In this document: positions 41,430-50,127 of the stretch, in pieces
How positions within the stretch are numbered: the stretch's first letter is position 1
Layout: every line of letters starts with the position of its first letter
Assembly (NCBI RefSeq): GCF_004054195.1
Contig: NZ_SBIW01000002.1
Location: 558,001-622,000, forward strand
DNA length: 64,000 bases
Source of the DNA: Mucilaginibacter gilvus
GTDB taxonomy: Bacteria; Bacteroidota; Bacteroidia; Sphingobacteriales; Sphingobacteriaceae
Reading direction: 5' to 3'
Position numbers and translations under genes: made by a program
Notes under the pieces: generated by a model
Database searches by the model: none
What the model was told of the DNA's origin: nothing
The model's input: only the letters and a program-made list of their open reading frames with translations

Positions 41430-42499
41430 GCAGCCGTACCTTCTTTCAACCTTTCGGCGTTCTCTGCAAATTGCAAAGCTTCCATAATTTCCTGCAGGTC
41501 GCCGTTCATTACGCCGGTAAGGTTGTATATGGTTAAGCCAATGCGGTGCTCGGTTAAACGCCCCTGTGGGTAGTTATAGGTACGTACTTTAGCCGAACGG
41601 TCACCGGTTGCTACCATGGTTTTACGCTTTTTAGAAGTTTCTTCCAGGTGCTTTTGCAGCTCCATTTCGTATACACGTGAGCGGAGTACACCCAGCGCTT
41701 TATCGTAGTTTTTTAGTTGCGATTTCTGATCCTGGCACTGCGCCACAATACCAGTAGGGATGTGCGTTAAACGAACCGCAGAGTAGGTAGTATTTACCGA
41801 CTGGCCACCCGGGCCAGACGCGCAGAAAAGATCCTTACGGATATCGCTCACCTGCAAATCAATATCAAACTCATCCACTTCGGGCAATACCACTACCGAA
41901 GCAGCTGAAGTATGCACGCGGCCCTGGGTTTCGGTATCGGGCACACGTTGTACACGGTGCACGCCGCTTTCGTATTTAAAGTTACCGTAAGCGTCCTCGG
42001 CGTTTACGTTGAACACGATCTCTTTATAACCACCGGCAGTACCTTCGGTATAGTCGATCAGTTCGGTTTTCCAGCCACGGCGTTCACAATAGCGCATATA
42101 CATGCGGTACATATCGCCTGCAAACAATGCAGCCTCATCGCCGCCGGTACCACCACGGATCTCGATAACGGCATTTTTAGAATCTTCCGGATCTTTCGGT
42201 ATCAGCATCAAACGGATGCTCTCTTCCATCTCGTCCTGTTTGGTCAACAGCTCGTCCAATTCCATTTTAGCCATCTCGCGGAACTCATCGTCCTTTTCGG
42301 TAGACAAAATTTCTTTATTGGTGTCAATGTTGCTCATAATGTTTTTGTAAACATTATACTGATCCACAATTTTAGCAAGGTCTTTATACTCCTTATTCAA
42401 TTGGGCAAAACGCTTCATGTCGCTCATAGCGTCAGGGCTGCTTAGTTCAGCTTCTACAGCTTTCCAGCGTTGGAATATCAATTCTAATTTCTCTAACAT
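41426..42499 (-). CDS. prfA: Peptide chain release factor 1
   Basis: A 357-residue release factor recognising UAA and UAG. The GGQ motif that triggers peptide release is in ASGPGGQSVNTTYSAVRLTH, and the stop-codon-recognition region contains RVPDTETQGRVHTS, which corresponds to the PxT tripeptide. Length and sequence are normal. It converges on the PagL-like gene with overlapping stop codons. Confidence 0.96.
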   Translation of the reverse strand: MLEKLELIFQRWKAVEAELSSPDAMSDMKRFAQLNKEYKDLAKIVDQYNVYKNIMSNIDTNKEILSTEKDDEFREMAKMELDELLTKQDEMEESIRLMLIPKDPEDSKNAVIEIRGGTGGDEAALFAGDMYRMYMRYCERRGWKTELIDYTEGTAGGYKEIVFNVNAEDAYGNFKYESGVHRVQRVPDTETQGRVHTSAASVVVLPEVDEFDIDLQVSDIRKDLFCASGPGGQSVNTTYSAVRLTHIPTGIVAQCQDQKSQLKNYDKALGVLRSRVYEMELQKHLEETSKKRKTMVATGDRSAKVRTYNYPQGRLTEHRIGLTIYNLTGVMNGDLQEIMEALQFAENAERLKEGTAA

Positions 42500-43080
42500 C
42501 TTATTTCGAAAATCAAGTGCAGTGCCAATTGGTTATGCCAGCCCCGCTTTTTATTACAAGCCTTTTTACCTTTGCTGCGCCCAGCCAAAAAGACTTTCCA
42601 TTCCAATCGGGTTTGGTTTACGCAGTGCAGTGCAAAAAACATGCAAAAATACAGAAATAAAGGGATATAATTTATTCAGCGGATTGTAAATAGATATGAC
42701 CGACCCCAAACCTCTCCAAAGAGCGATAACCCCATAAGAGACAGCGTATTCAATTTTATCGATCCTTCTATTAATCGCTTCAATTTTGCCATCTTTTACT
42801 ACTCTTCAAACATTTTTTGTATGAGGCAAGGGTTAACAAAAGTTAACAAAAGTTAACACAATTTCAATATTAAGTTTTTAATAAACTGACAGTCAACATA
42901 TTGAAAACATGTTGGGTTAACACATTTTTCGATAACAGTGTCACCATAAATGCTAAATCTTTTATTATGAAACCATAAAGAAATTTAACAAATTATCTCT
43001 ACCTGGCCATTACACACCAAAGGAAAATTCACTTTTTAACTTCTCCAAAGAAGAGGACTACTGCATAAGGACCTCGCCGT
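42500..43080. other. 581-bp intergenic region upstream of prfA
   Basis: No credible coding sequence. It contains a plus-strand TACCTTTG at 42567-42574 with no gene downstream, fragments of the CTCTCC repeat family at about 42700-42730 and 43030-43085, and a triple GTTAACAAAA repeat at 42832-42859. An additional GTTAAC is at 42916-42921. AT-rich between 42730 and 43020. Confidence 0.6.
42832..42859. repeat. Three tandem GTTAACAAAA units
   Basis: Three units at 10-base spacing, GTTAACAAAA, GTTAACAAAA and GTTAACAC. Each unit contains the palindrome GTTAAC, and the spacing puts the sites on one face of the helix. A fourth GTTAAC lies at 42916. Confidence 0.65.
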
Positions 43081-43839
43081 TTAGGTGAGGTTCTCCTTAA
43101 AATATTTCAACTCCAGTGTATCCCCGTCGAAAACGGCATAGGTAAAATAGTTTATCCAGTCGCCAATGTTGATATACCTGCTTGTACCGGTGAGCGGTAT
43201 ATCCATTGGCTTGTGCCGGTGCCCGTAAACCATGTAATCGTAAAACTGGGTTTGTAAAACTTCGTTGGAGTAGATCTCAATCCACTCTTTGGGGTGCAGT
43301 TTTTCGTCGCTTATCCGGGCGTTAACCAGCTTGCTATTATGCGACCAGGCATTGGCAATTCCTATCCCCAAATTGGGGTGCAGCCTTGCAAAAAGCCACT
43401 GGCATAGCCTGCTGCGAAAAATCTTTTTCAGGAATTTGTATTTATTATCGCCGGGGCCTAAACCATCGCCGTGGTGCAGGTAAAACTTTTTCCCGGCACG
43501 CTCTATCACCAGTTCGTTGGGAATAATAGTGGCGTTGAGCTCGGTTACAAAATAGTCGAACATCCACATATCGTGGTTGCCTTTAAACAGGTACAGTTTT
43601 ACGCCCGCATCGGTTAATTGTGCCAGTTTGCCCAAAAAACGCACATACCCTTTTGGCACCACCGTTTTGTACTCGAACCAAAAATCGAAAACATCACCCA
43701 TCAGGAACAGTTCGGCAACATCATCTTTTATCATATCCAACCAGCGGATAATGCGATCTTCCCGTTCGCGGGAAGAAGCGTGCCCGCCCGCACCTAAATG
43801 AAAGTCGGAAGCGAAATAAAGATTTTTACCGGTTGGCAT
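43081..43839 (-). CDS. lpxH: UDP-2,3-diacylglucosamine diphosphatase
   Basis: A 252-residue metallophosphoesterase that makes lipid X in lipid A biosynthesis. The metal-binding motifs are in order: SDFHLGAG, MGDVFDFWFE, KGNHDMWM, HHGDGLGPGD and YGHRHKP. The position and motifs match the LpxH group. The ATG at 43839 is chosen because a -7 box lies directly upstream at 43847-43854, and the in-frame start at 43860 would be before it. Confidence 0.92.
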   Translation of the reverse strand: MPTGKNLYFASDFHLGAGGHASSREREDRIIRWLDMIKDDVAELFLMGDVFDFWFEYKTVVPKGYVRFLGKLAQLTDAGVKLYLFKGNHDMWMFDYFVTELNATIIPNELVIERAGKKFYLHHGDGLGPGDNKYKFLKKIFRSRLCQWLFARLHPNLGIGIANAWSHNSKLVNARISDEKLHPKEWIEIYSNEVLQTQFYDYMVYGHRHKPMDIPLTGTSRYINIGDWINYFTYAVFDGDTLELKYFKENLT

Positions 43840-43846
43840 ATAGCAC

Positions 43847-43854
43847 CAAAAATA
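43847..43854 (-). promoter_or_regulatory. Candidate -7 box (TATTTTTG) of lpxH
   Basis: An exact TAnnTTTG match on the minus strand ending seven bases before the ATG at 43839. It decides the start of lpxH and predicts a leaderless transcript. Confidence 0.45.
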
Positions 43855-43883
43855 CGGCAATATTCCAAAGCATCAAATCTCAT

Positions 43884-44444
43884 TTAGTAGACCCTGGCGC
43901 TCAGCGGCGGCATGTTTTCTATCCGTTTAGCAAAATAAACATCCCAACTGTGCTGTTGCTGCTTATTGGTGCTATGCTCGGTATCGTCGTCGTAATCAAT
44001 ATTCAGCTGTTTGTATTTGGCATCTATCCGGTTAAAAATAGCCATGGCCTCGTTTTGGTAATTAGCAGAAAAGCGTGTACGGTTCACTTCGCGCAACACT
44101 TCCTGCTGCTCCAGGTAGGCTATGTTATAATGCCCTTGTTCGTGCTTTAATATATCGGCAAGCGATTGCTGCGAAGTAATGCGGGAGCGGTCTATCCATG
44201 ACCGGTCGCTGTTCATATTCAGCCGGACGGTAAAATGGAGGCGGTATTCATCATCGCCACGCGATGCCTGGAAACGAAAATCGATAGTACAATTGGTATA
44301 AGCCACAACGCCACGATTGTTAAAACGTGGGGTACCCTGGAAATCACCCGCCGTTAATTGTCTGAATTGTTGCGCAAAAAGCGTAGAAGAAGCAAGCAGC
44401 AACAACACAGATACCGTGCCTGCACATAATAGTTTAAATCTCAT
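43884..44444 (-). CDS. DUF922-family secreted predicted zinc protease
   Basis: A 186-residue protein with signal peptide (1-24, STLFAQ). The motif KHEQGHYNIA at residues 100-109 has the HExxH layout (His101, Glu102, His105) of zincin metallopeptidases, and the family DUF922 is classed as putative zinc protease. The third ligand is not obvious. A secreted peptidase is plausible; activity is not proven. It stands between lpxH and the SPFH gene on the same strand, 23 bases before the latter's end. Confidence 0.8.
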   Translation of the reverse strand: MRFKLLCAGTVSVLLLLASSTLFAQQFRQLTAGDFQGTPRFNNRGVVAYTNCTIDFRFQASRGDDEYRLHFTVRLNMNSDRSWIDRSRITSQQSLADILKHEQGHYNIAYLEQQEVLREVNRTRFSANYQNEAMAIFNRIDAKYKQLNIDYDDDTEHSTNKQQQHSWDVYFAKRIENMPPLSARVY

Positions 44445-44466
44445 TCAGAAGCCGTTAAGTAAATTT

Positions 44467-45408
44467 TTACTTTTTGACTTTATCTGGCTGTAAAAGGTTT
44501 AATGCCATCATTTCTTTCATGGTATGCTCCATTCCCGCGGTAGAACCGTCTAAGAAGATAACGTTGCCTTTAGAGTTTTCGGCGAAGTGTTTGATAGATT
44601 CTGTCCACATAGTGAAGAGGATAACCGAGGTATCCATATTGGCGCCCTGCATTTCCTTAGCGGCCATGGTCATACCCTTGGCCACTTCCTCGCGGAATAA
44701 GGCTATACCCTGCCCCCGCAGCTGTGCCGCCTGGCGCTCGGCCTCGGCAGAAATTTTGATGGCGTTACCGTCTGCTTCAGCAGCTTTTGTTTTTGTAATG
44801 AGTAATGCCTGGCCCTCGTTTTCCGCAGCCGCTTTCAGGTTGTTTGATGCAACCACCTGGCTCATGGATTTCATGATCACTTCGTCAAAGGTGATATCAT
44901 TCAGCTGCAGATCCTGCAGGTGGTAGCCCCAGCCTTCCAGTACGGTATCCAGTTGTTCTTTTACGTGCTCAACAATATCACGGCGCAGGATCAGCACTTC
45001 GCTTTGGCGTTTGGTGGCTACAAAGGCACGGATAGAGCCCTCTACGGTGCGGATCAAAGCCTGCATCAGGTTACGCTCGTCTACAAATTTAAAGGCCACG
45101 TTCTTGATGGCTTCTTCCGATTGATCGAGCACCGAGTAAAGCAGCATGGCTTTAAAATACACGTTCGCCTGGTCGAAGGTAACCGCCTGGAACTCCAGCT
45201 CCACCGAACGGTTCTGGATGGATATTTTAGAATATATATTTTCGATGAAAGGGATCTTAAAATTTAAGCCCGGCGTTAATATGCGGCGGTATTTGCCGAA
45301 AATGGTTATCACTGCGATGGTTCCCTGCTTTACGGTAACGAAGGAGGATACCACCACGATAAAGATGAAGAAAATGATTACATAAAAGACAATTGACGAT
45401 GCTTCCAT
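44467..45408 (-). CDS. SPFH/Band 7 (stomatin-prohibitin) family protein
   Basis: A 313-residue protein with an N-terminal membrane anchor (residues 6-25), the SPFH domain (about 27-185, beginning VKQGTIAVITIFGKY), and a long alpha-helical Ala/Glu/Lys-rich part (about 190-265) that drives oligomer formation. These proteins form ring or cage assemblies in membrane microdomains and often hold proteases such as FtsH or NfeD. No NfeD gene is adjacent. Confidence 0.92.
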   Translation of the reverse strand: MEASSIVFYVIIFFIFIVVVSSFVTVKQGTIAVITIFGKYRRILTPGLNFKIPFIENIYSKISIQNRSVELEFQAVTFDQANVYFKAMLLYSVLDQSEEAIKNVAFKFVDERNLMQALIRTVEGSIRAFVATKRQSEVLILRRDIVEHVKEQLDTVLEGWGYHLQDLQLNDITFDEVIMKSMSQVVASNNLKAAAENEGQALLITKTKAAEADGNAIKISAEAERQAAQLRGQGIALFREEVAKGMTMAAKEMQGANMDTSVILFTMWTESIKHFAENSKGNVIFLDGSTAGMEHTMKEMMALNLLQPDKVKK

Positions 45409-45505
45409 TTGGCGCTTATAATTTGAATAAATATAGACTTATTTATTTGAGGCGCAAGATGAAAATAATTCCGTTATCTTGGAATCGCGATTAACGCCAA
45501 ATAAT

Positions 45506-46335
45506 ATGGAATGCAAGCATGATCATCATACAGATGAAGTCCGGAAAAATGCAGAGGCAAATATTGAAAAATACGGGTGCCATCTTGTATTGATTGAAAG
45601 GGGCGATTACTTACCGGCATTCGTTTATTCGATAGGGTTGCATCAAAACTTTAATCATCCCGAAATCATCTGCTTCGACCTCAAATCCGAGTTGATGTCA
45701 GGTATGATCAACCACGCCTGTGACCTGATCAAACAAGGCGAAAAATTAGTTCCCGGAAAATCATACAGCGACTTTTTGGAAGGCCATAACATCCAATTCC
45801 TCCCTGTTGATAAAGAGTTTTATCCGGATTACCTGGGTTATGCCAATTGGTATTATGGTAACGATTTCAATTTCCCTGCGCTACAAATGGTTTACCCTGA
45901 CTTGCAGGGATTTTTTCCATGGGAGAATAGCTTTGACTCCGATTGGAAATTCAGGCAGCCATTGCTTGATCGGAATACTGATTTTAAGTTTAAAGAAGAG
46001 CGAAATGTATGCGTATACACTACAAAGCAGGCACTTGAAGGTGACCCGATACTTTACGCTTACCATAATACGGATGGTGCCTGACAATTTCATACAAGCG
46101 ACAGCCCCAACCTTGCAGACGCAAAATTGGTTTCGCTTGAGGAAATGACGAAACTGGACCCAACTCTTAATGAAATTCATCATTTAGAATATGGATGGCG
46201 CGCCTGGAGAAACAGCCTGATGACTGGGAATATGAACAAGACGATATAGAGGAAGAACCAATTGAAGAACCGGAAATCATAAACAAACCAGTCTCTGCTA
46301 TTAAAAAAATGACAAATTGGTTTAAATCCAGGTAA
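45506..46335 (+). pseudogene. DUF4262 gene broken by a stop codon and a frameshift
   Basis: The first 192 codons (45506-46081) encode a DUF4262-like protein (IERGDYLPAFVYSIGLHQ, FNHPEIICFDL). The reading ends at TGA (46082-46084) in a context TDGA-stop-QFHTSD, where a TGG Trp would restore a motif-like DGAWQFH. In the same frame the coding continues with AKLVSLEEMTKLDPTLNEI and LEYGWRAWRNS, then shifts (near 46211-46218) to the frame holding PDDWEYEQDDIEEEP and ending at TAA 46333-46335. Both lesions together indicate a pseudogene, or a sequencing error if both were wrong. The N-terminal domain may still be made. TTG at 45479 is a less likely start than ATG 45506. Confidence 0.7.
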
Positions 46336-46340
46336 CGCGG

Positions 46341-46362
46341 GAGACGCAAAATATTGCGTCTC
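46341..46362. repeat. GAGACGCAA hairpin between converging genes
   Basis: GAGACGCAA (46341-46349) and TTGCGTCTC (46354-46362) form a perfect 9-bp stem with loop AATA. No T-run follows, but it lies between the converging DUF4262 pseudogene and egtD and may act as a transcript end. Confidence 0.55.
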
Positions 46363-46379
46363 TACGAAGAAAATTAACC

Positions 46380-47375
46380 TTACTCCGCCACCCAAACCGC
46401 ATCTACAAACCAACCCTTGCTATCCAGCAACTGGGTAAGCGGTTTAAAGCCTGTAGACCTTGCCATATTATCCACTTGCTGCAAAGTGAACTTTTGGGAG
46501 ATCTCCATATCGATGTACTCATCCTTGGCGAAGGAGATATTCTCCGTTCCGTTTATTTTAACCTGCTGGTTTTGCAGGCTGATGAGATAACTTTTACAGG
46601 CACCGGTCTCGGGGTTGTAAGTAGGGTAATGATCGAATTGGTTTACCTCAAAATCGGCATCCAGTTCACGGTTAATACGCTGAAGCAGGTTAAGGTTAAA
46701 GCGGCGGGTAATGCCTTCCTTATCGTTATAAGCAGCCAGCACCGTTTTAGGATTCTTTTTCAGGTCGACACCTATCAGTACCATATCGCCGGGCGATAAA
46801 TGCTGACGTAGCACGCGGCAAAACCCTTCGGCTTCGGCAACTGCCATGTTGCCAATATTAGAACCAAGAAACATCACCACTTTGCGTTTAGTGGATATAG
46901 ACGCGGCCTTTGTCAGCATCTCAAAATACTCTCCCTGCAAACCGTTTATTTTTATGCCCGGCAAAGTAACCGGCAGGGTAATGTTGAGATAGGATATTAC
47001 ATTCCCCGAAATATCAATCGGCAAATAAGTAAAATCGGCCTTTTCATCAATAAGATATTTTAAAAGGTAGCTTGATTTTGTGGCATCTCCGGCACCTAAT
47101 TCTATCAGATCGAACGCGTCGCCGCCTGCAATAATCGACTTGGCAAGTTCCGCGGTTTTTTGGGTAAAGATCTCCAGTTCGCAATTGGTTGGATAATATT
47201 CCCCGCAATTCATCAGCTCCTGAAAAAGCTTATCGCCAATGGCATCGTAAAAGTATTTCGAGTCGAGGCGCTTTGGTTCCGAGCGCAGCCCTTTTAAAAC
47301 ATCTTTATAGAATTGCGTGACCGTTACATCGGTTTGTTTAGCAGATGGCTGTTGGCAGGTGGTGGTGTTTTCCAT
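46380..47375 (-). CDS. egtD: L-histidine N-alpha-methyltransferase
   Basis: A 331-residue SAM-dependent enzyme converting histidine to hercynine (trimethylhistidine), the first step of ergothioneine synthesis. Typical segments: KYFYDAIGDKLFQELMNCGEYYPT, the SAM site IELGAGDATKSS, MFLGSNIGN and the C-terminal region. It lies 20 bases after egtB, last in a six-gene operon. With egtB it suffices, together with a lyase, for the cysteine-using version of the pathway. Confidence 0.94.
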   Translation of the reverse strand: MENTTTCQQPSAKQTDVTVTQFYKDVLKGLRSEPKRLDSKYFYDAIGDKLFQELMNCGEYYPTNCELEIFTQKTAELAKSIIAGGDAFDLIELGAGDATKSSYLLKYLIDEKADFTYLPIDISGNVISYLNITLPVTLPGIKINGLQGEYFEMLTKAASISTKRKVVMFLGSNIGNMAVAEAEGFCRVLRQHLSPGDMVLIGVDLKKNPKTVLAAYNDKEGITRRFNLNLLQRINRELDADFEVNQFDHYPTYNPETGACKSYLISLQNQQVKINGTENISFAKDEYIDMEISQKFTLQQVDNMARSTGFKPLTQLLDSKGWFVDAVWVAE

Positions 47376-47395
47376 ATTGGTAGATGGTGATGTTA

Positions 47396-48550
47396 TTATT
47401 TTGCAAGGCGTATGCCTGTAAATTGCCAGCGTAATTCCGGCTGAAAAAAGTTTCGGTAAGTAATGCGGCTATGGTTTGGCGAAGTAACCTCTGATGCACC
47501 CCTTAAAACCTTTTGCCCTACCATAAATTTGCCATTGTATTCGCCAATGGCACCGGGCGCTTTCGCGAAGCCCGGGTATGGTAGGTAGGAGCTTTCGGTC
47601 CACTCCCAACGACTGCCCCAATTAAATTGTGTTGCGGCAGCTTCCCATTCAAACTCAGTTGGCAGGCGCATGCTTTTCCACGAGGCATAAGCATAGGCTT
47701 CATAATAGCTGATATGGCAAAGCGTTTCGTGCAGGTGCAATGGCTCCAAACCGTGGTAAGTATAGTAATGCCATTCGCCGTCTATCTGGTGCCAATACAT
47801 GGGCGCTTCAATCTTATTCGTGTTCACCCAATCCCAACCGGCCGCATGCCAATGCCGAAAATCGTGATAGCCCCCGGCGTTCATAAATTCTAAATAATCG
47901 GCATTGGTAACCAATGATGGGCTTATCTCAAAAGCATTCAGGTAAACCTTGTGACGGTTCAGTTCATTGTCAAAAGCAAAACCTTCTCCCTCGTAACCTA
48001 TCTCATAAACGCCTTCCTCCAGTTTGATGAAGGCTTTATCTTCCGCTTCTTCAACCTTTGGCTTTTCGTATTCATGCGAATAAGCCGGGAACAACGGATT
48101 ATTGCCGAGGATAAATTTGATATCCGTCAGTAAAAGTTCCTGGTGCTGCTCTTCGTGATTGAAACCCAATATAAGCAGTTCTTGCACCTCATCGCTTAAC
48201 TCGTTGCAGGCAATATAATTCTGCATGGCATCGTCCACGTATTTGCGATAAAGTTGTATATCGATAACGGTGGGGCGACTTAAGTTCCCCCTATCCGTAC
48301 GGATAACACGGTTCCCTACGGTTTCGTAGTAGCTGTTAAATACGTAATTGTAGTTTGGGTCGTATTCCTGGTAGCCCATAAAATAGGGTTTCAGGATAAA
48401 AGTTTCGAAGAACCAGGTAGTGTGCCCAATATGCCATTTTGGGGGACTAACATCCACCACTGGCTGCACTACATAATCCTCGGTTTGCAGCGGGGCGCAT
48501 ATCTGTTCGGTACGCTGGCGCACCTTTTTGTAACATTCAGCTAAATCCAT
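47396..48550 (-). CDS. egtB: Ergothioneine biosynthesis iron-dependent sulfoxide synthase
   Basis: A 384-residue enzyme with an N-terminal DinB-like helical domain and a C-terminal formylglycine-enzyme-like fold (about 170-384, ending RGASEVTSPNHSRITYRNFFQPELRWQFTGIRL-type segment). The iron ligands His43 (HIGHTTWF), His132 and His136 (NHEEQHQELLL) are present. It joins hercynine to a thiol using oxygen. The absence of egtA and egtC nearby suggests that cysteine rather than gamma-glutamylcysteine is the donor; the sequence alone does not prove this. It is five bases after the transporter gene. Confidence 0.93.
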   Translation of the reverse strand: MDLAECYKKVRQRTEQICAPLQTEDYVVQPVVDVSPPKWHIGHTTWFFETFILKPYFMGYQEYDPNYNYVFNSYYETVGNRVIRTDRGNLSRPTVIDIQLYRKYVDDAMQNYIACNELSDEVQELLILGFNHEEQHQELLLTDIKFILGNNPLFPAYSHEYEKPKVEEAEDKAFIKLEEGVYEIGYEGEGFAFDNELNRHKVYLNAFEISPSLVTNADYLEFMNAGGYHDFRHWHAAGWDWVNTNKIEAPMYWHQIDGEWHYYTYHGLEPLHLHETLCHISYYEAYAYASWKSMRLPTEFEWEAAATQFNWGSRWEWTESSYLPYPGFAKAPGAIGEYNGKFMVGQKVLRGASEVTSPNHSRITYRNFFQPELRWQFTGIRLAK

Positions 48551-48555
48551 TGGTA

Positions 48556-50127
48556 TTATTTGCTATCCAAATATCGTTTGAGGTTAGAAATTGTTTTGAT
48601 ATGTAACTCTTTTGCCTGTTTTTCGCGCATCATTAAGGCATAAGCATTATTAAAGCCGATGGGCTTAAGCCACTTGAGCTGGTACCGCTTTTCAAATTCA
48701 CGCGCTACGTAATTGTAGGTGCTATCCTTGCTTACCTGCAGTTGGGTAACCGTTTTTGGCGGTGCCTGAAGTATGGCTAACAGCCCCGTACCAGTGTATT
48801 CGGGGTAGAAGTCGATCTGATCATTAGTCAGCGCGTCAAACACAATTTTTGTGCCGCCAAGCCCGGTTTTGGTCGCGACATCGTAATTGGTATAGCCTTT
48901 GATCAGCATGGTGTACATGCTGGCTAAAATGTATTGCTCGCCAAATATTTTAGAGCCGATGCGCACTACGCCTGCTTTACCGCCCTTATCAGCCCTGTAC
49001 AATTTCTTCGCGACCAAAAAGTCCTTTGCCACCCGCTCTGGCGATTGGTGCAGATAATCGGTTTTATAGTTCAGTTCAGTCATGATGGAATCGGTGATAA
49101 AACCGGATAGCAGGTTCAGCGTTTTTTCCAGTTCGGGAAATTTCCTTAGCGCATCCTCCCGAACAACAGGAGCAGCGTAATAAGGCGGAAAGATCTTTTT
49201 ATCATCATCCAAAACAATGAGGTCGTATGCTTTTAACCGCCCATCGGTAGAGTAACCGCTGATCACATCCAGTTCTTTTTCCTGCGCGGCCTTATACATC
49301 ACCGCATCGCTGATCACGATAGTGTGGATCTTTAAGCCATACTTGCTTTGCAGCCCCAGGTTACCATCTTGCCTGCCCATAAATTCGGGCGTAAAACCAG
49401 CGGTTAATTTGCTGCCATAGGCTGATGGAATAAAATACAGGCAGGAAAGTATCAGCAGCGCTACCGGCGCAATTTTAACCGCGCCTTTTATCTTTTTAAA
49501 ATTGAGTTTTTGAACGAGCGAGAGCAGAAAATCGAAAATAATGGCCAGCAACGCCGCCGGGATGGCCCCTGCCAAAATCATGTTGGTATTATTAAGCGAG
49601 ATCCCGCCGAAAATAAACTCGCCTAAGCCACCCGCGGCAATATAGGACGCCAGCGTAGCCACACCAACATTAATGACGGTAGCGGTACGGATACCCGCCA
49701 AAATCACCGGCATAGCCAAAGGGAGCTCTACCTTAAATAATACCTGCCACTTGCTCATCCCCATGGCTACGGCAGCCTCTTTCACCGTTGCATCTACCCC
49801 GGTTATGCCGGTATAAGTATTGCGAATGATAGGTAGCAAGGCATAAAGCAATAAAGCTACAATAGCCGGCTTAGCGCCGATGCCTAACAAAGGGATCATG
49901 AACCCAAGTAACGCAATGCTGGGGATGGTTTGCAGTATGCCAGCGATACCCAACACCAGGCCCGACAAACTTTTTTTGCGCGTGATATAAATGCCCAGCG
50001 GTAAACCAATAAGCACGGCGATGAAAAGCGAAATAAACGTAAGCCCGATATGCTGCAGCGTTTGTACGCCCAGTTTATCTGCCTGCTGGCTCATAAACCC
50101 CCAAAGCGACTGTTGTTGCTCATTCAT
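48556..50127 (-). CDS. ABC transporter permease fused to substrate-binding domain (Opu type)
   Basis: A 523-residue fusion: an N-terminal permease of the glycine betaine/choline (OpuCB/ProW) class, with several membrane segments in residues 15-215 and the EAA-type loop EAAVAMGMSKWQVLFKVELPLA, then a membrane segment (about 235-255) and an extracytoplasmic binding domain (about 265-523; STDGRLKAYDLIVLDDD, FYPEYTGTG). The same layout is found in EgtU, an ergothioneine importer subunit. Located directly before egtB, it probably handles ergothioneine or a related betaine such as hercynine. The ATPase gene overlaps its start by eight bases. Confidence 0.88.
   Translation of the reverse strand: MNEQQQSLWGFMSQQADKLGVQTLQHIGLTFISLFIAVLIGLPLGIYITRKKSLSGLVLGIAGILQTIPSIALLGFMIPLLGIGAKPAIVALLLYALLPIIRNTYTGITGVDATVKEAAVAMGMSKWQVLFKVELPLAMPVILAGIRTATVINVGVATLASYIAAGGLGEFIFGGISLNNTNMILAGAIPAALLAIIFDFLLSLVQKLNFKKIKGAVKIAPVALLILSCLYFIPSAYGSKLTAGFTPEFMGRQDGNLGLQSKYGLKIHTIVISDAVMYKAAQEKELDVISGYSTDGRLKAYDLIVLDDDKKIFPPYYAAPVVREDALRKFPELEKTLNLLSGFITDSIMTELNYKTDYLHQSPERVAKDFLVAKKLYRADKGGKAGVVRIGSKIFGEQYILASMYTMLIKGYTNYDVATKTGLGGTKIVFDALTNDQIDFYPEYTGTGLLAILQAPPKTVTQLQVSKDSTYNYVAREFEKRYQLKWLKPIGFNNAYALMMREKQAKELHIKTISNLKRYLDSK

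Noticed and set aside
42832..42859. Possible CRISPR or origin repeat array (GTTAACAAAA)
   Set aside because: Units are only 10 bases without spacers, and no cas genes or DnaA-box clusters are present.
43833..44150. A 105-residue plus-strand frame opposite the DUF922 gene
   Set aside because: The minus-strand protein has a signal peptide and HExxH motif; the plus-strand frame has no family features.
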